From contig NZ_CP125297.1 in assembly GCF_030412785.1 (NCBI RefSeq), positions 372,001 to 436,000 of the forward strand: a stretch of DNA of 64,000 nucleotides. Direction: 5' to 3'. This document shows positions 18,214 through 27,583 of this stretch, piece by piece; the first letter of the stretch is position 1; every line of letters begins with the position of its first letter. Origin of the DNA: Paraburkholderia sabiae (GTDB lineage Bacteria > Pseudomonadota > Gammaproteobacteria > Burkholderiales > Burkholderiaceae). The notes beneath the pieces are model-generated. The model was not told the DNA's origin. It saw only the letters and a program-made list of their open reading frames with translations, and did no database searches. The position numbers and the translations under genes were made by a program.

Positions 18214-18468
18214 ATGAACACACTGCGCTGTAGCCTTATTGTCATTTCATGCTTCGCCTCGGCGACCGCGTTTGCGCAGTCTGTAACACGCGCCCAGGTT
18301 CAGGAAGAATTGCGGCAGGTTGAGGAGGCAGGCTTCAGTCCGACTGATGGCTCCAACTATCCCGCGAACTTGCGCAAGGCGGAACGCAAGGTGGCTGAAG
18401 CTAACAGGACAAGAACGTCCGTCGGCGGCAGCAATCCGGGATCCTCGGACGCTGGTGTCTCGAAATAG
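18214..18468 (+). CDS. DUF4148 domain protein
   Basis: 84 residues. A Sec signal peptide (MNTLRCSLIVISCFASATAFA) is followed by SVTRAQVQEELRQVEEAGFSPTDGSNYPANLRKAE, the core of DUF4148. These small periplasmic proteins are abundant and specific to Burkholderiaceae. Function unknown. It stands alone, with its own promoter-like TATAAT about 110 bp upstream. Confidence 0.85.
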   Translation: MNTLRCSLIVISCFASATAFAQSVTRAQVQEELRQVEEAGFSPTDGSNYPANLRKAERKVAEANRTRTSVGGSNPGSSDAGVSK

Positions 18469-18582
18469 AACCGACCGGCGCCAATCCGGCGCGCTGGCTC
18501 CCGCCACACGAATGACCGTAAGCGCGCGATTTCGCACACCGAGGTTGGAAGCGTGCGCGAAGGTAGATGTGTCTGGCAGATC

Positions 18583-19020
18583 AAGCTCGAGGAGCGAGGG
18601 TGAGCTTTGCGAAGTTGAACGGCAAGAGATCAGTCACGTCGGCGTCCGATGCGCGCTTCGGCAATTCGCTAAGGACGTGCACGAGATAGGCGCAGGGTTC
18701 GACGTTGCAGCGTGTATGAGAACGCTTTGCCCAGCAGAGTTTCTGGCAGGACCTGCGGCGCCTGTTCGTCCAGCCACTCTCTGAGCGCTTCAAGTAGTGG
18801 CACGCTGTACTGACGCAGCCAGTGCGTATATTCACGCGCGAGGCGCCTTCGAGCAGATCAGCTTTGGCGAACGCCTCGACCCGCTACAGCGCCTTGAAGT
18901 ATTCCAGCGCCTGCGCAGCACGGCCGCCCGGTTTCATCACGCCCTTGAGCGCGTCGACGAAGCCTCGGCGCGCATGAGCCAGGCAACCCAGATGGGTGGG
19001 ACCTTTGAGCGTGCTAGACA
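18583..19020 (-). pseudogene. IS66-family transposase (TnpC) remnant
   Basis: Reading the minus strand from about 19020 gives STLKGPTHLGCLAHARRG and FVDALKGVMKPGGRAAQALE, the IS66 TnpC catalytic region. A TAG then replaces the expected tyrosine (YFKAL-stop), and at least two frameshifts follow before the C-terminal AYLVHVLSELPKRASDAD and DLLPFNFAKL block ending at 18583. Only the 3' third of the gene remains and no IS66 end was identified. An old insertion remnant. Confidence 0.8.
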
Positions 19021-19312
19021 CGCCAAGCCTCTAGCGAGCGTTCTGAGCGAAATCCTGCTTCCTTAATTCCCTGGTCGAGTCCATAACCATCAATGCTGTG
19101 TTCGTGCCGAATTGAAGATGAGCGCGTCCTCGGCACCAAATGGCCTGTCGGCCTCTGTCAAAACCGCCAACCGCCGTGCGCCGCACGGTACACAATCGAA
19201 GCGGGTCACTGTTGGGCCTCATTATCGGCTTTCTAATGACGCAAACATTGCTCACAAAAAACACGTGGAATTGTATTGTATGCGCGCTTCACCTTTCAGT
19301 TTGCACCTGTTT

Positions 19313-20494
19313 TCAGAACTTGTGTCGAATCCCGAGTTGAACGAAAGTCTGCCGGTTCGTCGATGATGCCGTCAACGCGTTGAGCGTGGCGCGCGCCGCG
19401 TAGCCCGATGAGTCCGTGCCGCCTGCAAACTGCGTGCTGCTGATGACATACACGTCCGTACGCTTCGAGAGGTAATAGTCGAGCGACAGCGAGATCGTGT
19501 TGTATTCGGAACTGCCGATCGTGCCTGCTCCAGAGCCGTGTGTGTAACTGTAGACGAGTTCGCTCGCCAGAGTCGGCGTCCAGAACCAGGTGAAATTGAA
19601 TTCGCCCGTATTGAATCGGGCAGTGCCTGTCAGTCTGAGCGGATTCGCGCCAGACGACGTATCGCCAAGATCCTTGAATTGCACGTTGCTGTACACGAGA
19701 CCGAAGGTCGCCGGACCGAGCTTGTAGTTGCCAGCCGCGGCGACGGCCTGGTAGGAGTGCGCCGATGCATACCCGCTGTAGACCGGGCTTGCCGCCATAT
19801 TGTTCAGATTGGCGCCGGCGACGTTCGTGGGCGTCGACGTAAAGTACGACTGGTTCGGGTTGCGCACGTTCATGAAGGCGGCCCCTGCCGAAAAATTGCC
19901 ATAGTCGTAGCCCGCGCCGACGGACCAGATCTGATTGCGTGCGAAATCGCCCGCCTGCCCGCCAAAGCCGTAGACACCGCCTACGGTGAAGCCGCCGAAG
20001 CTGGGACTCGTATACTTCACCGAGTTGTTCACGCGCTTGCTGTTGTTGAGGTTGTCGAGATCGCCCGGATGCGCGGTGGTGCCGCCGCCATAGTTCGCCG
20101 AATTCATGCGGGATTCGACGAAAGTCACGAGCGAATCGTATTGACGTCCCACGCTCAATGTGCCGTATTTGTCGCTCGACAGTCCCATATATGCCTGGCG
20201 CCCGAACAGGAGGCCGCCCTGCAGCGCGGAGCCTTTACCGAGGTCGAAGCCGTTCTCGAGCTGGAAGATGGCCGACAGTCCGCCGCCCAGATCCTGGACG
20301 CCCCTGAAGCCCCACCGCGAACCTTGCATGATGCCGCTCGAACCACCGAATACGCGCCCTCCGCCAGCATTGCTCTGATAGTTCACGCCATAGTCGATGA
20401 GTCCGTAAAGCGTGACGGAGCTGTTATTCGCGTGCGCGACGCCGCAAGCGGCGAGAAATGCGACTGCCGATATTGTCTTGATCTTCATTGGCAT
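19313..20494 (-). CDS. Gram-negative porin (Burkholderia OmpC/Opc type)
   Basis: 393 residues from the ATG at 20494 (20488 is an equally possible start). A signal peptide (KIKTISAVAFLAACGVAHA) is followed by the diagnostic NNSSVTLYGLIDYGVNYQ strand, RWGFRGVQDLGGGLSAIFQLENGF, loop-3 features, and a C-terminal phenylalanine (QLGIRHKF) needed for outer-membrane assembly. Trimeric diffusion porin. Its upstream region carries a 33-bp sequence also found before the M20 peptidase operon at 25.9 kb, suggesting co-regulation by the LysR protein there. Confidence 0.92.
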   Translation of the reverse strand: MPMKIKTISAVAFLAACGVAHANNSSVTLYGLIDYGVNYQSNAGGGRVFGGSSGIMQGSRWGFRGVQDLGGGLSAIFQLENGFDLGKGSALQGGLLFGRQAYMGLSSDKYGTLSVGRQYDSLVTFVESRMNSANYGGGTTAHPGDLDNLNNSKRVNNSVKYTSPSFGGFTVGGVYGFGGQAGDFARNQIWSVGAGYDYGNFSAGAAFMNVRNPNQSYFTSTPTNVAGANLNNMAASPVYSGYASAHSYQAVAAAGNYKLGPATFGLVYSNVQFKDLGDTSSGANPLRLTGTARFNTGEFNFTWFWTPTLASELVYSYTHGSGAGTIGSSEYNTISLSLDYYLSKRTDVYVISSTQFAGGTDSSGYAARATLNALTASSTNRQTFVQLGIRHKF

Positions 20495-20583
20495 GACGAA
20501 ATAATGGTTTGATGGGAAATCTTTCGTGGACGGAGCGCACGGATCGTCGACTCCTCTGGTCAGATTACCCACACGAAAAAGCG

Positions 20584-20616
20584 CTTGTATTCGCAATCTA
20601 TCAAGCTGGGTTTGCG
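20584..20616 (-). promoter_or_regulatory. Candidate LysR-regulator site upstream of the porin
   Basis: TGTATTCGCAATC, then TCAAG and TTTGCG. It matches 25 of 33 bases of 25906-25938, in the same orientation relative to its target gene, and lies 90 bp upstream of the porin start. A second looser match (TCGTTCGCAAACAGACAAAT) follows at about 20637-20656. Confidence 0.55.
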
Positions 20617-20751
20617 AGAAACGCAAGGCTTCTTTTGTCGTTCGCAAACAGACAAATGCGCGATGCCTGAACGGGCATCGCGCTTTGTCAAATCAGCGGC
20701 GACGTGCTGCCCGTAAAGAGCAAGACGGCAGCTTCCGTCATTAGTGGAGGA

Positions 20752-21876
20752 TCATGAAAGTGAGAAGTTGGCGGGCAAGGTCACTTCGAGCAATTCCAGA
20801 TCCGCGCTGCAATGCTTGAACGCGTAGGGAAGCATGCCCGGGATCGCGATGCTGTCATCTGTTGAAAGACGCCATTGCTGATCGCCTTGCAGGACTTCGA
20901 GACTTCCCGCGAGCACGAAGAAGAAGCAGAACTCGGTGTCGTGAATACGCAAAGCTTCGTGTCCGTCACCCTGTGGGCGAACCACGCGCACGCCCGCAAG
21001 TCCGTTCGTCGCCGCGCCGATGCCCGTGTCCGTCGCAATGAAACCCGGCGATTTCCACGCTTTCCACTGCGCATGTTTTGTGACATGCCGAACGAAGCGC
21101 TGACCGTTGAAGTCGTGGTCGGGATCATAGACAGGCGAAGGCAGCGCCATGTCGTGATCGGCCATCGTGATGTGCTCGGCCGGACTACCGAGTTCGATCA
21201 CCTCCGCGCCTGCCGAACTTTCCAGCACGCGATGACGGATCTCGGGCGGCTGAAGCACGCAATCGCCCGCTTCCAGAATGAACGGGTCGCCTTGCCCCTC
21301 GTAGACAAGACGCACCCAGCCTTTGCGGCAGAAGATGGTCTGAAAGCGGATCTTGTGAAAGTGCACGTAATCGGGTACAGGACCGCCTTCGAGAATGCGG
21401 ATATGCGATGCGATGAACGCACCGCCGTGCCGCTCGGGCAGCAGATCGCGATAACGCATGCCCGCGCGTCCGACGCTCCAGTGCGTGTCGTCGTTTGCGC
21501 GTGCGAGCACGAACTGCTGGCACGTCGGCGGAAGCACCATCGGTGGATTGGCATGAACGAGCCGAACGACGACGCCGTTCGGCGCGATCAGCTCGCGCGT
21601 GTCGCCGGACAATTGCGAGGGATCGTCGCAGATGATGTCCAGCGTCTTGATGCCGTCACGTATGTCGAGTCCGAGCCGCAGCTTCAAACCGTCGCGGGAA
21701 AGGATCGCGGTGCGTGGGCTGTCCGCAGGGAAGATTGCATCGAGCCGGAACGCCAGGCGCGCGATGAAGAACTGCATCGTGGCGGGAAGGTCGGTGCAGG
21801 GCATGGACACGAGTATGCCTTGCACGCCTTCGATCGCTGCGTCAACGGGAGTGGAAGTATCGGAAGTGGAGTTCAT
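20752..21876 (-). CDS. Cupin-domain protein with N-terminal VOC-like segment
   Basis: 374 residues. The first ~115 residues resemble a glyoxalase/VOC half (GILVSMPCTDLPATMQFFIARLAFRLDAIFPADS). They are followed by a bicupin: PDYVHFHKIRFQTIFCRKGWVRLVYEGQG with candidate metal His residues, and a second weaker cupin near ALRIHDTEFCFFFVLAGSLEVLQG. Last gene of the operon with the class V enzyme, MFS transporter and M20 peptidase. Possibly a dioxygenase or isomerase acting on the operon's substrate; specific reaction unknown. Confidence 0.65.
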   Translation of the reverse strand: MNSTSDTSTPVDAAIEGVQGILVSMPCTDLPATMQFFIARLAFRLDAIFPADSPRTAILSRDGLKLRLGLDIRDGIKTLDIICDDPSQLSGDTRELIAPNGVVVRLVHANPPMVLPPTCQQFVLARANDDTHWSVGRAGMRYRDLLPERHGGAFIASHIRILEGGPVPDYVHFHKIRFQTIFCRKGWVRLVYEGQGDPFILEAGDCVLQPPEIRHRVLESSAGAEVIELGSPAEHITMADHDMALPSPVYDPDHDFNGQRFVRHVTKHAQWKAWKSPGFIATDTGIGAATNGLAGVRVVRPQGDGHEALRIHDTEFCFFFVLAGSLEVLQGDQQWRLSTDDSIAIPGMLPYAFKHCSADLELLEVTLPANFSLS

Positions 21877-21999
21877 GGGGATTCGTATCGGTGATGAAAG
21901 GGCGGCGATGGCGCGGCATGGTCGCGCGAACCGGCGGCCCCGTCAGCACGCAGGCGATTCCCATGCGCCGTGGCGCGCGCGAGAAGATAGCGGCGGCGA

Positions 22000-23133
22000 T
22001 CATCGCGGCAGACATTGCGCGAGTCTGTCGAGTCCGGCATGCGTCGTGCAAATACCCGGCGACAGGCGCAGCGTGCGGCCGCGCGAATCGACGAAGATGC
22101 CTGCGTCCTTCAGTTGCACGACAATCTTCGCGGCGTCGAGATGGGCGGGGACTTCGGCCATGATGCTCGCTCCGCGTTCATCGTCGGCGCGTGGGGAGAG
22201 GAGGCGATAGCCTTTGTCGTCGACGAGTGCGACGAGTTCGTGACACAGCGCGAGGTTGTGCGCCCGCACGCTGCCCGCTGGCTGCCCTCGCATCCACGTC
22301 ATGCCCGGTTGCGACGCGACGAAAGGCAGCACGGAAGGTGTGCCCGTGTCGAAGCGGCGCGCATCGGACGCATACGTGAAGGCATCGATGTTCCAGTTGA
22401 ACGGATCCTCCTGACTGAACCAGCCGCGCACGGCAGGCGTCGCGCCCGCTTCGAGCGCATGCGGTGCGAGATAGCCCAGGCCCGTGCCCGGGGCGCCGCA
22501 CAGCCATTTGAGGGTAGAGCCGCAGACGAAGTCGAAGGGCGTGTCGTTCAGGTCGAACGGCAGGATGCCGATGCCTTGCGTCACATCGAGCGCGGCAAGG
22601 CTGCCGCGACGGCGCGCCTGTTCGCACATCGCGGCAAGATTCACGCGCTTCGACGTCAGCGACGACACCCACGTCACGAGGGCCAGCGCGACATCGCCGG
22701 TCCATGCCTCGATGAAGTCTTCGTCGCGCACGTAGCTTTCACCCGTGCGCACGGGCACGGTGCGCAGCGTGAAGCCGCGTCGCTGCGCGAGGCCCGACAG
22801 CAGGAAATGCAGGCTCGGGAAGCAATCGGCGGCGACCAGCACGGTGCGATTGCGCAGCACATCGTCAGCGAGGCCGTCGAGGTAACGGGCGAACGCATCG
22901 GTCACGTTTTGCGCGCCAAACACGTTCGCGGTAGGCGCGCCGATCAGCGCCGCCCAGTCCGAGAGCAGTTGGGTGCGCGCGGCAAGCGCTGCGTCCCAGC
23001 GCGTGTCGTCGGGCGCGCACCACGTGGCGGCGAATTTCGCGAGCGCGTGCGACATTGCTTCGCGGTGGCCGGGATACACGCCGACCGAGTGATACATCAG
23101 CCAGCCGCTGAAATCATTGGTGAGATCGTTCAT
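22000..23133 (-). CDS. Class V PLP-dependent enzyme (kynureninase-like)
   Basis: 377 residues of the fold-type I, class V aminotransferase/kynureninase group. Visible are a PLP aspartate in AALDVTQGIGILPFDL and the Schiff-base lysine in FVCGSTLKWLCGAPGTG, followed by GLGYL. The N-terminal HSVGVYPG and QNVTDAF segments fit kynureninase-like proteins. It probably cleaves or transaminates an amino-acid substrate. It starts 3 bp after the MFS transporter stop, so they are translationally close, and 123 bp separate it from the cupin gene. Confidence 0.78.
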   Translation of the reverse strand: MNDLTNDFSGWLMYHSVGVYPGHREAMSHALAKFAATWCAPDDTRWDAALAARTQLLSDWAALIGAPTANVFGAQNVTDAFARYLDGLADDVLRNRTVLVAADCFPSLHFLLSGLAQRRGFTLRTVPVRTGESYVRDEDFIEAWTGDVALALVTWVSSLTSKRVNLAAMCEQARRRGSLAALDVTQGIGILPFDLNDTPFDFVCGSTLKWLCGAPGTGLGYLAPHALEAGATPAVRGWFSQEDPFNWNIDAFTYASDARRFDTGTPSVLPFVASQPGMTWMRGQPAGSVRAHNLALCHELVALVDDKGYRLLSPRADDERGASIMAEVPAHLDAAKIVVQLKDAGIFVDSRGRTLRLSPGICTTHAGLDRLAQCLPR

Positions 23134-23136
23134 GGG

Positions 23137-24429
23137 TCAGATGTGCTTGACGAGCCTGTAGTGATAGATCGCGACGCATGCGAGGCTCAGCGCCGCGCAC
23201 GCCATCAGATAGAAAGCGGGCGACAGCGGATTGTGAGTCGCGCCGATCATCGCGGTCACGAGCCACGGCGTGAATCCGCCGAACACCATGACGCCGATGT
23301 TGTAGCTGAATCCGAGACCCGTGCTGCGCACGCTGGTCGGAAAGAGCGACGAAAGCACGGCGGCAAGCGGACCGAAGTAGATCGCTTTGAGCGCACCGGC
23401 GAGCACCATGATCGCCATGAGCACGGAGAACGACGGGCTCGAAAGCAGCCATGCGAAACACGGATAGATCGTGACGAGCGTCACGACGGCCGAGATCACC
23501 ATCATGCGGCTGCGTCCAAAGCGATCCGCGAGATGGCCCATCAGCGGCGTGAAAATCATCAGGATCGCGCCGGTTACGACCGTCGCGGCGAAACCCGTCG
23601 ATGCCGGCAGGTGCAGTTGCCTGACTGCGTACGTCGGCATGTAGAGGATCATCAGGTAGCTCGCGGCTGTCGACACCGCCATGACGCCTGCCGCCAGCAG
23701 AATGCGGCCCTTGTTGTGTGCGAGGAGTTCGCGCACGGGGGCGTTACGCTTTGCGCTGTGGGCGGAATCGGGCAACGTGTCGTCGATGTGCCTGCGGATA
23801 TAAAGCCCGACGGGCGCGACCAGCAGACCGAAAACAAAAGGCGCGCGCCATCCCCACGATTCGATCTGTTCCGGCGACAACTGCGTGCTGAGCGCGAGCC
23901 CCGCAAACGACGCGAGAACGGTGCTCAGGCCCTGGCTGGAGAATTGCCAGCTCGCGAGAAAGGCCTTGCGTTTGCTCTTCTGTTCGATCATGAGCGCGGT
24001 GCCGCTGCCAAATTCGCCGCCCGTTGAGAAGGAGATGAGAATGCGCGCCGCCATCAGGCTGACAGGCGCAGCAAGTCCGATCTGCGCATAAGTGGGAATG
24101 ACCGCGCAGACGAGCGTGCCGATCGTCGTCAACGCAAGCGACGCGAGCAGCGCCGCTTTGCGGCCGCTGCGGTCCGCATATCGTCCCAGCAACAGCGCGC
24201 CCAGCGGCCGGAACACGTAAGAGAGGCCAAAGGTGCCGAACGTCATCAGCAAGGAGACGGTTTCGTCATGCGCGGGAAAAAACAGTTTCGACAGCGTGAC
24301 GGCGAAAAATCCATACGCCGCGAAGTCGAACCATTCGAGCGCGTTGCCGATGCTCGTCGCGACGATCAGGCGCCGCATGGGTTTCGCGTCGGGGCGGCGC
24401 ACGTCATCGTCGATTACAGTCGAATTCAT
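23137..24429 (-). CDS. MFS transporter, metabolite:H+ symporter type
   Basis: 430 residues from the ATG at 24429, chosen because GGAG lies 8 bp upstream and an earlier ATG (24447) would read through it. Twelve transmembrane segments. The N-terminal ATSIGNALEWFDFAAYGFFA and the loop motif GRYADRSGRKAAL are typical of the ProP/KgtP-like MHS branch that imports organic acids and amino acids. It is embedded between the peptidase and PLP enzyme genes and probably imports the shared substrate. Confidence 0.85.
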   Translation of the reverse strand: MNSTVIDDDVRRPDAKPMRRLIVATSIGNALEWFDFAAYGFFAVTLSKLFFPAHDETVSLLMTFGTFGLSYVFRPLGALLLGRYADRSGRKAALLASLALTTIGTLVCAVIPTYAQIGLAAPVSLMAARILISFSTGGEFGSGTALMIEQKSKRKAFLASWQFSSQGLSTVLASFAGLALSTQLSPEQIESWGWRAPFVFGLLVAPVGLYIRRHIDDTLPDSAHSAKRNAPVRELLAHNKGRILLAAGVMAVSTAASYLMILYMPTYAVRQLHLPASTGFAATVVTGAILMIFTPLMGHLADRFGRSRMMVISAVVTLVTIYPCFAWLLSSPSFSVLMAIMVLAGALKAIYFGPLAAVLSSLFPTSVRSTGLGFSYNIGVMVFGGFTPWLVTAMIGATHNPLSPAFYLMACAALSLACVAIYHYRLVKHI

Positions 24430-24462
24430 GGTGTGTGCTCCGTGCAATGAGTCGGGAAGGAT

Positions 24463-25881
24463 TCAGCTGTTGTGCGGCGCGCCTGGCTCGCCCAGGTCCC
24501 AGAAGACACCCGTCATCAGTTGCAGCGCTTCGCGGATGACGGGTGCGAGCACGTGCTCGTCGGGCGCATGCTGACGGCAGCCGGGATAGGAATGCGGAAT
24601 CCAGATCGTCGGCAGGCTGAGCGTGTCGGCGAAACATTCGTTCGGAATCGTGCCGCCCAGGTTCGGTAGCAGCGTCACGGGCTTGCCCGTCGATGCCTCG
24701 ATCGAACGCTCGGTGAAGGCGACCCAGGGGTTGTCGGGATCGAGCCTCGTAGCGGCGCCCGACGCCTCGATGGTCACTTCGATTCCGTCGAAGCCTTCGC
24801 GTGCGAGATGCGCTTCGATCAGCTCTTTCGCGCGATGCCAGTCGGTGCCCACGACGAAACGCAACTGGCATACGGCTTCCGCCGCGCGCGGAATCGCGCT
24901 GACGGGATTGGCTACGTTACCCGATTGCATCGCAAGCACTTCGAGTGTGTTCCATGCGAACACGCGTTCGGCGGGCGTGAGACCCGGTTCGCCCCAGTTC
25001 GGCGACAAAGGCGGATCACCCTCATCCGCGCCGATTGGCAGATGCGCGACGCGCTCGCGCACTTGCGGCGGAATCGCGGGGGGAAGGAGACCGTTGATAC
25101 GGATACGCCCGTGGCCGTCGACGAGACTCGCCAGCGCGTTCGCGAGCACCGTCGCCGGATTGGCGAGCACGCCGCCCCAGTTGCCTGAATGACGTGCGCC
25201 GAATGCATTGGCGAGCGTCAGACGGAAATGCAGCGCGCCGCGCGAGCCGAGAAATACCGTCGGCGAGGCCGCGCGCTGGCGCGGACCATCGGAGGCGATC
25301 AGCAGGTCGGCTCGCAGGCGTTCGCGCAGCATCGAGCAAACGGCGTCGAGTCCCGGCGATCCGACTTCCTCGCCCATCTCGAAGATGATCTTCGCGTTGA
25401 AGCCGAGTTCGCCGCGTTGCGCGAAGACAGTTGCGAGCGCCGCGAGATTGATCGAATGCTGCGCCTTGTTGTCCGCGATGCCGCGGCCATACCAGTGTTC
25501 GCCCTCGACTTTCACCTGCCACGGCGAGCGCGCGTTTGACCAGTTGGAAGCGTCGCCGCCGATGACATCGCCGTGTCCGTACAGGAGCACAGTCGGCAAG
25601 TCCGTTGACTCGATGCGCTCTCCGATCAGAAACGGGGGCATGCCCTTCACAGGGTTTTCCACTATCTCGCACGTGAAGCCGAGCGATGTCAGCTGGCTGT
25701 CTATTTCTTCCGACAGGTAGCGGCGCAAGAGCGGTGCGGCGTCTGCGCGCTGACTTTCAGTCGCGAGCGCGACTCGGCGGCTCAAGGTTTCAAGGAAGGC
25801 GCCGCTGTCGAAGTGCGCGAGAACCTGGGCGATTGCGCTTTGTCGGGTCATATAGGTTGCGTAATGGTCGATCGGTTGCAA
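24463..25881 (-). CDS. M20-family metallopeptidase (ArgE/DapE-like)
   Basis: 472 residues. Metal-site motifs of the M20 family are visible: LLYGHGDVIGG (His, Asp), WYGRGIADNKAQ (bridging Asp), EMGEEVGSPG (catalytic Glu-Glu) and a C-terminal HAPDEHV. These enzymes hydrolyse N-acyl amino acids or dipeptides using two zinc ions. First gene of the four-gene operon, divergent from the LysR gene, with a candidate operator 25 bp upstream. The ATG at 25851 is an alternative start. Confidence 0.85.
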   Translation of the reverse strand: MQPIDHYATYMTRQSAIAQVLAHFDSGAFLETLSRRVALATESQRADAAPLLRRYLSEEIDSQLTSLGFTCEIVENPVKGMPPFLIGERIESTDLPTVLLYGHGDVIGGDASNWSNARSPWQVKVEGEHWYGRGIADNKAQHSINLAALATVFAQRGELGFNAKIIFEMGEEVGSPGLDAVCSMLRERLRADLLIASDGPRQRAASPTVFLGSRGALHFRLTLANAFGARHSGNWGGVLANPATVLANALASLVDGHGRIRINGLLPPAIPPQVRERVAHLPIGADEGDPPLSPNWGEPGLTPAERVFAWNTLEVLAMQSGNVANPVSAIPRAAEAVCQLRFVVGTDWHRAKELIEAHLAREGFDGIEVTIEASGAATRLDPDNPWVAFTERSIEASTGKPVTLLPNLGGTIPNECFADTLSLPTIWIPHSYPGCRQHAPDEHVLAPVIREALQLMTGVFWDLGEPGAPHNS

Positions 25882-25905
25882 TCAGATTAACCGCGTGAAC
25901 GCTTG

Positions 25906-25938
25906 TTGGTATTCGCAATCAAACAAGGTACATTTGCG
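25906..25938 (-). promoter_or_regulatory. Candidate LysR-regulator site in the divergent intergenic region
   Basis: TGGTATTCGCAATC, then ACAAG and TTTGCG. It lies between the M20 peptidase and LysR starts, where LysR proteins normally bind to control both genes. It is repeated upstream of the porin at 20584-20616. Confidence 0.6.
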
Positions 25939-25973
25939 TATAAATCAAACCTCGGTTGTTCCCAGAGTCGAAG

Positions 25974-26897
25974 ATGCGCAAACTGCTCGAGCCGTCTCTC
26001 TACTATTTCTCGGTTGTCGCGCAGGCCGGCTCGTTGTCGTCGGCGACGGAAAAGCTGGGCCTCACCGTTTCGGCGTTGAGCCGCCATATCGCGAAGCTGG
26101 AAGGCGACATCGGCGTGCCGCTCTTCGAGCGTCACGCGCGCGGGATGGTGCTCTCGCATGCGGGGCGTTTGTTGCTGCGTCATGCGCAACGCACGCAATC
26201 TGACGCACAGGCTGTCGTAGATGAAATCCAGGGCGAGGAGCGCAGGCGCGCGCGAACCATCACGATCGCATGCACGGAAGGATTTGCGTTCGACTTCCTG
26301 CCCGTGTCGCTGAGCACTTTCTGTCGCGACCATCCGGATATCGCGATTGAACTGGAGGTGGTGTCGTCGGAACGCGCGAGCCAACTGTTGCTGTCGGGGC
26401 AAGCGTCAATCGCGCTTGCGTTCAGCTTTAAGCCGGAGCCGGGTGTCGTCGTGCAGTTCACGCAAAGAGCCCCAGTCATGGCGTTGATGCATCTCGATCA
26501 TCCGCTCGCGGGCAAGACGCAGATTTCACTCCGGGATCTTGGCGGATACCCCGTCGTGCTACAGGACAAAGGCACGACCAACCGGCAGTTGTTCGATATC
26601 GCATGCAATGTCGAAGGCATCGATATCGTGCCGATGATGACGAGCCGCTACGTCGCATCGCTGTATCGTTTCGCTCAGGCAGTGCCTCAGGCGATCATGC
26701 CCTCGGGCTACGTGTCCGTTGCGAAGCGGATGGGCATCGACGGCCTCACGGCGATCCCGTTCGACAACCCGCTGCTGACGCAGCGCCGGCTTCAGGTGAT
26801 TACGCTGGCTGGACGTCAGCTGGATGAACTGGCACAGAGTTGCCTTAGCTGGATCGTTGCAGATCTGGAGGAAACCTCGCGCGGTTCGGCGGTTTGA
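25974..26897 (+). CDS. LysR-family transcriptional regulator
   Basis: 307 residues from the ATG at 25974; a TTG at 25956 is in frame. An N-terminal winged helix (YYFSVVAQAGSLSSATEKL, VSALSRHIAKLEGDIGVPLF) is followed by a type 2 periplasmic-binding-like effector domain (ITIACTEGFAFDFLPVSLSTF). Divergent from the peptidase-MFS-PLP-cupin operon, which it most likely controls in response to an intermediate. The shared upstream sequence suggests the porin at 19.3 kb also belongs to its regulon. Confidence 0.9.
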   Translation: MRKLLEPSLYYFSVVAQAGSLSSATEKLGLTVSALSRHIAKLEGDIGVPLFERHARGMVLSHAGRLLLRHAQRTQSDAQAVVDEIQGEERRRARTITIACTEGFAFDFLPVSLSTFCRDHPDIAIELEVVSSERASQLLLSGQASIALAFSFKPEPGVVVQFTQRAPVMALMHLDHPLAGKTQISLRDLGGYPVVLQDKGTTNRQLFDIACNVEGIDIVPMMTSRYVASLYRFAQAVPQAIMPSGYVSVAKRMGIDGLTAIPFDNPLLTQRRLQVITLAGRQLDELAQSCLSWIVADLEETSRGSAV

Positions 26898-27274
26898 CGT
26901 TTCCTCACTTTAGAGATGAACGAGTGCAGCCATTCATTTCAATTTGACATAAAGCGAATTAGCAACGTCGCGCGATTATGATAAGTAGTACGTAGCATAT
27001 TATAGGTTATCCGAAAGCGATTTAAGACGGCAGATTCCATACAACAGTCATCGCGGCAGCCTGTCCCGACAAAATGAGGCGGCAGAGCATGACGCCTTCC
27101 ATGACCGACACGGTCCAGGTCGGGACGATGGCAATCGAACTCAACGCACCGAGCGCGGCCGCGTCGTCCTTGGCAACGATTACACGGAAGCCACGTCTTC
27201 AACGAGCCATTCGGGATGGTCCGTTGGCGCTGACTTCTGTCGCTGCGCGTTCGCGCGCCGTCGCAACTCCTGCG
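26898..27274. other. Intergenic region without a supported gene
   Basis: AT-rich between 26930 and 27020. A short minus-strand frame at about 27030-27190 (GFRVIVAKDDAAALGALSSIA) has coding-like composition but no start and an upstream stop; it could be the end of a decayed gene. No repeat or RNA recognised. Confidence 0.3.
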
Positions 27275-27583
27275 TCACTGGCGTCGGAGGGCAGCTTCAT
27301 CGCACACCAGGCGCGGATGTCTCGGATCAGACAGGTCAATCTGGTTCCACGAGATCCGCTGACGGTGTGAGCGAGCCCTGCGCTCCATTGCTTCGCGCAA
27401 CAGGCCCGGTAGCAGACCTATGGCGAGGCGCTCAAGCAATGCGCCCGGCCCGATGTGAAATTCACTGACCAGCCAGGCGTCGCGGTCGCGCACGATCTTG
27501 ATTGCCTCTATGCGGCCGAGTGTTACGCCCTCTCGAGTCAGCACTCGCTGGCCGACGAGGAGATCGATATTGATCTGCGTCAT
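27275..27583 (-). CDS. Small PRC-barrel-like protein
   Basis: 102 residues from the ATG at 27583, which overlaps the stop of the preceding broken gene (TGATG). The pattern DLLVGQRVLTREGVTLGRIEAIKI...WLVSEFHIGPGALLERL resembles PRC-barrel proteins. Third gene of an Nramp-type operon whose other two members are disrupted. It probably binds metal or the transporter, as proposed for Nramp-linked PRC proteins, but this is inference. Confidence 0.55.
   Translation of the reverse strand: MTQINIDLLVGQRVLTREGVTLGRIEAIKIVRDRDAWLVSEFHIGPGALLERLAIGLLPGLLREAMERRARSHRQRISWNQIDLSDPRHPRLVCDEAALRRQ

Noticed and set aside
22015..24027. A 670-codon open frame on the plus strand
   Set aside because: It is antisense to the class V PLP enzyme and MFS genes, is dominated by Arg/His/Glu as expected for a shadow of GC-rich coding DNA, and has no family motif.
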